DNA from: UBA1672 sp964352375
GTDB taxonomy: Bacteria > Pseudomonadota > Alphaproteobacteria > Micavibrionales > Micavibrionaceae
DNA: 10,904 nt
NCBI GenBank assembly: GCA_964352375.1
Contig: CAYGSA010000059.1
Coordinates: forward strand, 1 to 10,904
Direction: 5' to 3'
Below the pieces are notes generated by a model. It was not told the origin of the DNA, did not search any database, and saw nothing but the letters and a program-made list of their open reading frames with translations. A program made the translations under genes and the position numbers. Below are positions 6,040-10,904 of this stretch, piece after piece (within the stretch, counting starts at the first letter, position 1; every line of letters begins with the position of its first letter).

Positions 6040-6789
6040 ATGCTTATGAGATATTTAATCGCCGCCATCGCGCTGCTCGCTGTTTCAGTTGAGCCAGCCA
6101 TCGCGCAGAATATATCAATTGATCTTGGATCTGATACAAACGCATCCGTAACAGGCCGCGTAATTCAAATTGTTGCACTCATGACGGTGCTGTCCCTCGC
6201 GCCGTCTATCCTGATTATGATGACGTCCTTCACGCGCATTATCGTCGTTCTGTCATTCTTGCGCACCGCCATCGGTATTCAACAAACCCCGCCAAACACA
6301 GTCATGATCTCCCTCGCAATGTTCATGACATTCTTCATTATGGCCCCCACATTTAAGGCTGCCTACGACACAGGAATTGTCCCCCTGATCAACGAAGAAA
6401 TCAACGAAGTCGAAGCCTTTAACCGCACATCAGACCCCTTCAAACAATTCATGCTCGCGCACGTTCGCGACAAAGATTTAGAGCTTTTCGTCAATCTCAG
6501 TGAGACTGGCCCCTATGACAGCCCGCAAGCCATTCCAATCCACATCATCATTCCATCCTTCATGATTTCCGAACTCCGCCGCGCCTTCGAAATAGGATTC
6601 ATGCTATTCCTCCCCTTCCTCATCATCGACCTCGTCGTCGCATCCATCCTCATGTCGATGGGTATGATGATGCTTCCCCCCATCACGGTATCACTACCGT
6701 TCAAGATTATATTCTTTGTGCTCGTTGATGGCTGGTATTTAATATCTGGCTCGTTAATTCAAAGCTTCACCGTTGTCGGTGGCGGCTAA
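6040..6789 (+). CDS. fliP: flagellar export gate protein FliP
   Basis: FliP forms the pentameric core of the flagellar type III export gate. The 249-residue length is normal. It starts with a cleavable signal peptide (MLMRYLIAAIALLAVSVEPA, likely cut after AIA), as FliP usually does. The diagnostic block is present in order: LSLAPSILIMMTSFTRIIVV, LSFLRTAIGIQQTPPN, then DPFKQFMLAHVRDKDLELF, IPIHIIIPSFMISELRRAFE, IGFMLFLPFLIIDLVVASIL and MSMGMMMLPPITVSLPFKI. A second ATG 6 bases inside is possible. It lies 181 bases after fliO. Its stop overlaps by 4 bases the stop of the convergent RHH gene. Confidence 0.97.
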   Translation: MLMRYLIAAIALLAVSVEPAIAQNISIDLGSDTNASVTGRVIQIVALMTVLSLAPSILIMMTSFTRIIVVLSFLRTAIGIQQTPPNTVMISLAMFMTFFIMAPTFKAAYDTGIVPLINEEINEVEAFNRTSDPFKQFMLAHVRDKDLELFVNLSETGPYDSPQAIPIHIIIPSFMISELRRAFEIGFMLFLPFLIIDLVVASILMSMGMMMLPPITVSLPFKIIFFVLVDGWYLISGSLIQSFTVVGGG

Positions 6790-7202
6790 TTATCATTAAG
6801 ACCAGCATAATTGGAAAATTTCTTCTTCCGCCCGTAACGTTGAAAAAGAGCCTCCTGCTCAGGACTCATTCTGGCCCGCTTTTTCATAGAATCAAAATCA
6901 CCGTGCCCCGCATTAGAATGCCCGACTTCAGTGGCCGCTGAACGATAATAGAGCATCAAAAACACACGAATAGCAGCCGTCAAAGACGTATCATCGCGTT
7001 TGCGAACATAAACAAGCGAACAAATATCATGAACAGAACACCCTTCACGTGCGGCAATATCTGCAATAGCATCCCACATCTCAGGCTCAAGACGCACAGA
7101 GGTTCGACGATTAAAAATAGTAATATTTTTGCTAATTAAAGAGCTTTGCCCCTCTTCCGAACGAGCGGTCGAGACAGCATTATTTTTACTCAAAGTTTTC
7201 AT
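6786..7202 (-). CDS. ribbon-helix-helix DNA-binding protein (RHH_4-like)
   Basis: A 138-residue protein from the ATG at 7202. The core at residues 32-88 is a ribbon-helix-helix domain of the RHH_4 type: RRTSVRLEPEMWDAIADIAA (DNA-contacting strand TSVRLE, then helix one), REGCSVHDICSLV and TSLTAAIRVFLMLYYR. The N-terminal 30 residues are polar. The C-terminal tail is basic and helical (MKKRARMSPEQEALFQRYGR, then KKK). This family, mainly alphaproteobacterial, is thought to act as small transcription regulators; targets are unknown. An in-frame GTG at 7250 would extend it by 16 residues, but it lies upstream of the predicted transcription start, so ATG 7202 is preferred. It converges on fliP with a 4-base stop overlap. 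Linkage to flagellar genes does not prove it regulates them. Confidence 0.8.
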   Translation of the reverse strand: MKTLSKNNAVSTARSEEGQSSLISKNITIFNRRTSVRLEPEMWDAIADIAAREGCSVHDICSLVYVRKRDDTSLTAAIRVFLMLYYRSAATEVGHSNAGHGDFDSMKKRARMSPEQEALFQRYGRKKKFSNYAGLNDN

Positions 7203-7248
7203 ATTTTTCCCACACAAGAAATAATAAAATGAACTAATCTTAAGGCAC

Positions 7249-7275
7249 ACTATAGCATTATTTTTTTAATTGCAA
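7249..7275 (-). promoter_or_regulatory. extended -10 promoter of the RHH gene
   Basis: On the minus strand TTGCAA (7270-7275), a 15-base spacer and TATAGT (7249-7254) preceded by TGC form an extended -10 promoter; the short spacer is tolerated in extended -10 sites. The predicted start near 7242 leaves a leader of about 40 bases with GGGA close to the ATG at 7202. This argues against the GTG at 7250. Confidence 0.5.
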
Positions 7276-7291
7276 CTTTAAGGTTGTGTTT

Positions 7292-7549
7292 TTATATTTT
7301 TATTTTTAACGACAAAGCATGCACAATTTTCATCTCTTCTCCAAGCGCCACATAAACGGCACGCTGAGCAACGACTCTACTTAAACCACTCAGTTTTTCA
7401 CTCCCAATCTCAACATCAAAATGACTTTCCCCCGAGCCATCATCTCCAGCATGCCCTGCATGATGTATACTTTGGTTTACAACCTTTAGATAGTGCGGCG
7501 CAAACACATCCTCCAGTTTCTTGGTAATTTTTTTCTGCATCGAAAGCAT
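7292..7549 (-). CDS. BolA-family protein
   Basis: A complete 85-residue BolA-fold protein. The family hallmark is clear: HHAGHAGDDGSGESHFDVEI (about 28-47), followed by LSGLSRVVAQRAVYVALGEE and the C-terminal IHAL-type motif, here VHALSLKIK. BolA proteins partner monothiol glutaredoxins in iron-sulfur cluster handling, and some act as DNA-binding regulators. The conserved His near the C-terminus, used for cluster coordination in BolA-Grx pairs, is present in VHAL. The ATG at 7549 is chosen because the only Shine-Dalgarno-like AAGGA lies 13 or more bases upstream; the internal Met four codons in is further still. It is divergent from the J-domain gene, with AT-rich shared promoter space. BolA next to a J-domain gene and cobS is, as I recall, common in alphaproteobacteria. 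Confidence 0.93.
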   Translation of the reverse strand: MLSMQKKITKKLEDVFAPHYLKVVNQSIHHAGHAGDDGSGESHFDVEIGSEKLSGLSRVVAQRAVYVALGEEMKIVHALSLKIKI

Positions 7550-7568
7550 AATTAAAATGTTTTCCTTT

Positions 7569-7597
7569 TTGATATATAAGTAATTTACCTATATAAT
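7569..7597 (+). promoter_or_regulatory. strong sigma-70 promoter of the J-domain gene with a nearly leaderless start
   Basis: TTGATA (7569-7574), a 17-base spacer and a perfect TATAAT (7592-7597) lie immediately upstream. The expected start is about 7604, an A, only 3 bases before the ATG at 7607, leaving no room for a Shine-Dalgarno. This is the best-scoring sigma-70-type promoter in the window. The -35 side overlaps the bolA upstream region. Confidence 0.75.
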
Positions 7598-7606
7598 AAG
7601 TCTAAT

Positions 7607-8218
7607 ATGCCGAAGATAGTTTTAAAAGATAATTCGCCCGAGTACGCAGATCAAAGCGCAAAAGTAACAACCAAAAATTGTGAAATGCCAGATTGCATGC
7701 AAACAGGAGATCACCGCGCACCAAAACATCGCGGATTAGACGAATATTACAACTTCTGTTTTGACCATGCACGCGAATATAATAAGGCATGGAACTTCTT
7801 TGACGGCATGTCGAACAGCGAAGTCGAAGACTATATGACCAGCAGTTTTTATGGTAATCGCCCCACATGGAAATACGGCGTAGACGGCAGTACACCAGAA
7901 GAAGACTTATTTCGCAACGCTCAAAATCAATATTTCTATGGCGAGCACGATACCCAGAAAACACGGGAACAAAAGAAGCAAAGCACCTTATACGGTGACC
8001 GCACCGCCCCAGAATACGAAGCCATGGCATTGATGGGTTTAGAACCACCGGTAGAGCTGGAAGACATTAAAAAACGCTATAAAAAACTCGCAAAAAAATA
8101 CCACCCCGACCTAAATAGAGACGATCCGAACGCGGAAGAGCTTCTCAAGAAGATTAATATGGCGTATACCATTCTAAAATTAGCATTCGAGGATTTCAGA
8201 AAAATCCCTCAATCATAA
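7607..8218 (+). CDS. J-domain (DnaJ-type) protein with N-terminal Cys/His cluster
   Basis: A 203-residue Hsp70 co-chaperone-like protein with the J domain at the C-terminus (about 139-195) instead of the N-terminus. Helix II and the invariant loop are clear: DIKKRYKKLAKKYHPDLNRD with HPD at 166-168, then AEELLKKINMAYTIL. The N-terminal half has C25-x4-C30 and C51-x2-H54 around RAPKHRGLDEYYNFCFDHAR, a plausible zinc site, followed by EYNKAWNFFDGMS. This arrangement is familiar from alphaproteobacterial J-proteins encoded beside cobS. It lacks the G/F region and zinc repeats of true DnaJ, so it is a specialised co-chaperone. cobS follows after 26 bases, suggesting one transcript and perhaps a role in cobaltochelatase or metal-enzyme assembly (inference). 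Confidence 0.9.
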   Translation: MPKIVLKDNSPEYADQSAKVTTKNCEMPDCMQTGDHRAPKHRGLDEYYNFCFDHAREYNKAWNFFDGMSNSEVEDYMTSSFYGNRPTWKYGVDGSTPEEDLFRNAQNQYFYGEHDTQKTREQKKQSTLYGDRTAPEYEAMALMGLEPPVELEDIKKRYKKLAKKYHPDLNRDDPNAEELLKKINMAYTILKLAFEDFRKIPQS

Positions 8219-8244
8219 CCAAAACCACGGCGGACCATAAAAAT

Positions 8245-9303
8245 ATGAGCGGTAACCTAGACATCGACAAAGAAGCCGAGCGCGGCGGCATGACCTTCAG
8301 CATCACGCAGGTGAAAGCCAAAGAAGGAAAATACACCTCCATCCCCGATACAAAATATGACGTCCGCAAAACATTCGGCATTGATGTCGACATGGAAGTG
8401 CCCGGCTTTGCAGAAGACACGCCAAACGTCCCCGACACCGACCCGACATATAAATTTGACGCTGATACAACACTCGCGATTCTGGCTGGCTTCACCCATA
8501 ACCGCCGCGTCATGATCCAAGGCTATCATGGCACAGGAAAATCAACACATATCGAACAAGTCGCCGCCCGCCTGAAATGGCCATGTGTTCGCATTAACTT
8601 AGACTCCCACGTCAGCCGCGTTGACCTAATCGGCAAAGACACCATCGTCCTGCAAGAAGGCAAACAAATCACACAGTGGAAAGAAGGCATATTACCATGG
8701 TCAATCCAAAACCCCGTCGCCCTCGTCTTTGATGAATACGATGCAGGCCGTCCAGATGTAATGTTTGTGATTCAGCGCATCCTTGAGGCAGAGGGTAAAC
8801 TCACCCTCCTCGACCAAAACATGGTCATCCGCCCGCACCCCGCATTCCGTTTGTTCGCAACCAGCAACACAATCGGCCTCGGCGACACCAGCGGCCTCTA
8901 CCACGGCACCCAACAAATTAACCAAGGCCAAATGGATCGCTGGAACGTTGTAACCACATTAAACTACCTCCCCCATGACGACGAAGCCGCCATCGTACTC
9001 GCAAAAATTGAGGAACTAAACAACGACGAAGGCCGCGGAAATATCGATAAAATGGTCAGACTAGCCGACCTCACGCGCGAAGGATTCGTCAATGGCGATC
9101 TCTCCACCCTCATGTCCCCCCGCACAGTGATTGCATGGGCAGAAAATATGTTGATTTTCAACGACCGTGAAGCCGCATTCAGATTATCATTCCTGAATAA
9201 ATGCGACGAATCAGAACGCCCGATTATTGCAGAATACTACCAGCGATGCTTCGGGATAGACCTCCCCCAAAGCGCAATCAAGAACATCGTGGTACCAGAT
9301 TAA
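8245..9303 (+). CDS. cobS: aerobic cobaltochelatase AAA+ subunit CobS
   Basis: CobS is the ATPase subunit that, with CobT and CobN, inserts cobalt into hydrogenobyrinic acid a,c-diamide in the aerobic cobalamin pathway. The 352 residues are slightly longer than typical because of an N-terminal extension of about 30 residues before VRKTFGIDVDMEVPGF (40-55). Walker A is GYHGTGKST at 93-101 and Walker B VALVFDEYDAG at 158-168. A sensor-1-like ATSNT lies at 205-209, and the CobS signature GLYHGTQQINQGQMDRWNVV spans 217-236. SPRTVIAWAE (291-300) and YYQRCFG near the end are also typical. Its start region lacks a good Shine-Dalgarno (GGCGGA is 12 or more bases upstream). It is cotranscribed with the J-protein gene. 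Its stop overlaps the stop of a small minus-strand gene. Confidence 0.97.
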   Translation: MSGNLDIDKEAERGGMTFSITQVKAKEGKYTSIPDTKYDVRKTFGIDVDMEVPGFAEDTPNVPDTDPTYKFDADTTLAILAGFTHNRRVMIQGYHGTGKSTHIEQVAARLKWPCVRINLDSHVSRVDLIGKDTIVLQEGKQITQWKEGILPWSIQNPVALVFDEYDAGRPDVMFVIQRILEAEGKLTLLDQNMVIRPHPAFRLFATSNTIGLGDTSGLYHGTQQINQGQMDRWNVVTTLNYLPHDDEAAIVLAKIEELNNDEGRGNIDKMVRLADLTREGFVNGDLSTLMSPRTVIAWAENMLIFNDREAAFRLSFLNKCDESERPIIAEYYQRCFGIDLPQSAIKNIVVPD

Positions 9304-9509
9304 TTGGGATCATGCTCAGGCGGCCGACCAAACAAAGGTTCACCGTCTCCAGGCACATATATTCCATNNNNNNNNNNNNNNNNNNNNNNNNNNNNNNNNN
9401 NNNNNNNNNNNNNNNNNNNNNNNNNNNNNNNNNNNNNNNNNNNNNNNNNNNNNNNNNNNNNNNNNNNCATACCATCACCATAAAATGCGAAAAACGCATC
9501 ACCTTTCAT
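9300..9509 (-). CDS. small gene between cobS and cobT, broken by a scaffold gap, unknown function
   Basis: A minus-strand frame starts at ATG 9509 (MKGDAFFAFYGDGM) and enters the 100-N gap. On the other side a frame reading GIYVPGDGEPLFGRPPEHDP and a final N ends in TAA overlapping the cobS stop. The two pieces look like the start and end of one protein, but gap length and frame are unknown. The C-terminal piece is Pro/Gly/Asp-rich and loop-like. An alternative frame on the C-terminal side (MEYMCLETV...) is less protein-like and runs into cobS. A good sigma-70 promoter lies just upstream. I do not recognise the family. It separates cobS from cobT, which are often adjacent. Confidence 0.5.
   Translation of the reverse strand: MKGDAFFAFYGDGMXXXXXXXXXXXXXXXXXXXXXXXXXXXXXXXXXXGIYVPGDGEPLFGRPPEHDPN
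9368..9467. other. 100-N scaffold gap
   Basis: Exactly 100 undetermined bases, a placeholder of unknown true length, inside the small minus-strand gene between cobS and cobT. An entire additional gene could be hidden here. Confidence 0.95.
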
Positions 9510-9521
9510 AATATTTTACAA

Positions 9522-9550
9522 AGAATAAACCAAAAGCGGAACTATTGCAA
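9522..9550 (-). promoter_or_regulatory. sigma-70 promoter of the small gap-broken gene
   Basis: On the minus strand TTGCAA (9545-9550), a 17-base spacer and TATTCT (9522-9527) predict a start near 9515, about 6 bases before the ATG at 9509. No Shine-Dalgarno fits in the leader. This supports the idea that the minus-strand frame is a real gene. Confidence 0.5.
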
Positions 9551-9666
9551 GTTTTTTCAAATCCTTCCTGCCATTCCGAACGCAAAGCTCAGGAATCTTA
9601 TGCCTCAACCACCAAACAAGATTTCTCTTGCTCTATCGAACCGTTCAAAATGACACTCGATCCCTC

Positions 9667-9696
9667 TTGTAAACGCGGTGCTCTCTGTGGTTAAAT
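9667..9696 (+). promoter_or_regulatory. promoter candidate placing the cobT start at its ATG
   Basis: TTGTAA (9667-9672), an 18-base spacer ending TGG, and TTAAAT (9691-9696) form an extended -10-like site. The expected start is 9703, the A of the cobT ATG. No Shine-Dalgarno precedes this ATG. The -10 itself is imperfect (4 of 6 matches). Confidence 0.35.
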
Positions 9697-9702
9697 CCCA
9701 CA

Positions 9703-10764
9703 ATGGAAACACCTGAAGAATTCAAAAATCAAACAAATTCCACAATGCGCGCAATGTCACGCAACGCCGAACTTGAAATCACCTATTCGGAATTGGAAAT
9801 GCCAACAGGAGAGATTAAAAACCTCAACCGCCCGCGCCTGCCTGCCCCCACCGCTGACATGCCCGCCGAAAAACGCGCCCTCATTCGCGGCTGCGCCGAT
9901 ACTTATGCCCTTAAACTCGCGCATCACAGCGAAGAGCTTCATAACTCAAACGGCCAAACCAACCTGCGTGTAACCGCCGCACTTGACGCGCTTGAACAGG
10001 CACGCTGCGATGCCATTGGCATAAAAACCATGGACGGTGTAGCGCATAACCTCGACTCAGTCCTGGAGGCCAAAGCCGTGCGCAAAGGATTCGCCGACAT
10101 CCAAAGCCGTGAGGATATAACCCTCGCCGATGCGCTTCACATTATTGCACGCACAGAATTAACAAACCACGAAACCCCGCCCTCCACGCAAAAAGTCCAA
10201 AAAATCTGGAAACCATGGCTAGAGCAGCGCATTGATTTCAGCACGTTAAAAGACCACCTTCATGATCAAAAAGCCTTCGCAATCGCCGCCTGTGAATTAC
10301 TGGCAAAACTCGACCTGCCTGTATCACGCGAAGGGAACGAAAAAAGCGAAACGCAAGAACAACAAGACAACGCAAACCAACAGGCTCCACACCCAGACGA
10401 TGAATTAGACGATGTTCAAAACCAAGACACAGAAGAGCCACTGCCATCGGACATGGGCGATGCAGGTGCAGACGATTCATATGACGAAAATTTTGATGCA
10501 GGCCTTGAAGACACAATAGATGAATTAAACGAAGGCGAAGAAATCACCCATGAAGGATCCGCCCCGCCCCCTGGACGCAGCGCAGAATTCAGTGAATATG
10601 TCGACGGCCTCTACAAGGTTTACACCACCCAATTTGACGAGGAAATCGCCGCCAAAGACCTCGCCGATCCAGAAGAACTTAGCCGCCTGCGCGAACTTCT
10701 CGACAGCCAGCTTGCCTTTAATCCGGTTGGCCAGCCATCTCCTCCAGCAGCTGCTGAAGGATGA
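9703..10764 (+). CDS. cobT: cobaltochelatase subunit CobT, truncated (lacks the C-terminal VWA domain)
   Basis: CobT partners CobS in the AAA+/VWA motor that drives CobN cobalt insertion. The start (METPEEFKNQTNSTMRAMSR) and N-terminal domain match the family: RPRLPAPTADMPAEKRALIR, GCADTYALKLAHH, ALDALEQARCDAIGIKTMDG and WLEQRIDF. A very acidic linker lies at about 231-282 (DDELDDVQNQDTEEPLPSD and following), then YVDGLYKVYTTQFDEEIAAK and DLADPEELSRLRELLDSQLA, also typical. Normal CobT is around 600 or more residues and continues into a VWA domain with a DxSxS metal site. Here family similarity ends at about residue 338 (10716), and the last 15 codons (FNPVGQPSPPAAAEG) are antisense to another gene. 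The gene is therefore either cut by an assembly join or truly truncated. Only about residues 1-338 should be trusted. Confidence 0.9.
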   Translation: METPEEFKNQTNSTMRAMSRNAELEITYSELEMPTGEIKNLNRPRLPAPTADMPAEKRALIRGCADTYALKLAHHSEELHNSNGQTNLRVTAALDALEQARCDAIGIKTMDGVAHNLDSVLEAKAVRKGFADIQSREDITLADALHIIARTELTNHETPPSTQKVQKIWKPWLEQRIDFSTLKDHLHDQKAFAIAACELLAKLDLPVSREGNEKSETQEQQDNANQQAPHPDDELDDVQNQDTEEPLPSDMGDAGADDSYDENFDAGLEDTIDELNEGEEITHEGSAPPPGRSAEFSEYVDGLYKVYTTQFDEEIAAKDLADPEELSRLRELLDSQLAFNPVGQPSPPAAAEG

Positions 10765-10904
10765 CCAGCAAGCGAGGACCTGCTTCATTACCAGACTGGA
10801 CTACTTCGTCATGGCTGGTGGAAACCGGCATATCGGTGGATGCCACATTGGTGATTACTGAAAACCCGGCCACCTGCATACCTAGGCCACTCGCTGCTAA
10901 CACC
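10718..10904 (-). CDS. purine nucleoside phosphorylase, C-terminal fragment
   Basis: The minus strand from the window edge to TAA at 10718 encodes about 61 residues: LAASGLGMQVAGFSVITNVA, then SHDEVVQSGNEAGPRLLVIL and QQLLEEMAGQPD. The pattern of an Ala-rich helix, G-x-x-V-x-G-x-S-x-I-T-N-x-A and S-H-D-E-V-V matches the C-terminus of trimeric type-I purine nucleoside phosphorylases. These cleave purine nucleosides with phosphate in salvage; the conserved Asn in the S-x-I-T-N segment contributes to base recognition. The gene continues beyond the window. It lies exactly where the CobT VWA region should be, so it probably comes from another genome or locus joined here. Codon choices also look unlike the neighbouring genes. 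The family call is fairly sure; the native context is not. Confidence 0.75.
   Translation of the reverse strand, partial: VLAASGLGMQVAGFSVITNVASTDMPVSTSHDEVVQSGNEAGPRLLVILQQLLEEMAGQPD

Noticed and set aside
7203..7250. GTG start at 7250 extending the RHH protein by 16 residues
   Set aside because: The extended -10 promoter at 7249-7254 would start transcription inside or below that codon, and the extra residues are hydrophobic and unlike the family.
7602..8048. Long antisense frame under the J-domain gene
   Set aside because: The forward frame has a clear HPD J domain and a strong promoter; the antisense composition is not protein-like.
10720..10861. Forward reading RLASHLLQQLLKDDQQ as a frameshifted continuation of CobT
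   Set aside because: The likeness to the CobT R-L-A-N-R-L segment lasts only about a dozen residues and no CobT residues follow; the reverse strand gives a much longer and better purine nucleoside phosphorylase match with a stop codon.

Overview
The window looks like a metagenomic scaffold from a flagellated alphaproteobacterium. Supporting signs are the J-domain protein/CobS/CobT neighbourhood, an alphaproteobacterial-type ribbon-helix-helix protein (RHH_4-like), and the layout of the flagellar genes. A Rhodospirillales- or Micavibrionales-like lineage is a guess from gene order and coding style, not something I could test. Two runs of exactly 100 N (3647-3746 and 9368-9467) are conventional scaffold gaps of unknown true length.

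Layout. (1) 1-1139: the first 268 codons of a secreted MuiA-like (DUF4140/DUF4139) protein on the minus strand, divergent from a small two-helix membrane protein. (2) 1196-5173, minus strand: one long flagellar operon read as flgB-flgC-fliE-(unknown gene)-fliQ-fliR-flhB. It encodes the proximal rod and the membrane core of the flagellar type III export gate. A near-consensus sigma-54 promoter lies just upstream of flgB. (3) 5230-6789, plus strand: the divergent remainder of the export apparatus, a stand-alone FlhB C-terminal-domain paralogue (FlhX/FhlB type), fliO and fliP. Together the two arms supply FlhB, FliO, FliP, FliQ and FliR, plus FliE, FlgB and FlgC, the first rod proteins, which sit next to the gate. 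(4) 6786-7549, minus strand: an RHH_4-like DNA-binding protein and a BolA-family protein. (5) 7607-10764, plus strand: a J-domain protein with a possible zinc site, cobS (AAA+ subunit of the aerobic cobaltochelatase) and cobT, with a small gap-broken minus-strand gene between cobS and cobT.

The right end is abnormal. CobT stops matching its family after about residue 338 and loses its whole VWA domain. The last 187 bases instead encode, on the minus strand, the C-terminus of a purine nucleoside phosphorylase. A chimeric assembly join is the simplest explanation; a real rearrangement is the alternative.

The most interesting regulatory signal is a set of five genes, each first in a unit or preceded by its own promoter, whose predicted sigma-70 start site falls 0 to about 6 bases before the start codon with no Shine-Dalgarno (unknown flagellar-operon gene, fliP, J-protein gene, the gap-broken gene and cobT). 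Several other genes (flgB, flgC, fliE, fliR, the small membrane protein) have clear Shine-Dalgarno sites. This suggests substantial use of leaderless mRNAs. I see no CRISPR array, tRNA, rRNA, insertion sequence or recognisable new defence or metabolic system; most of the window is ordinary core-genome content.
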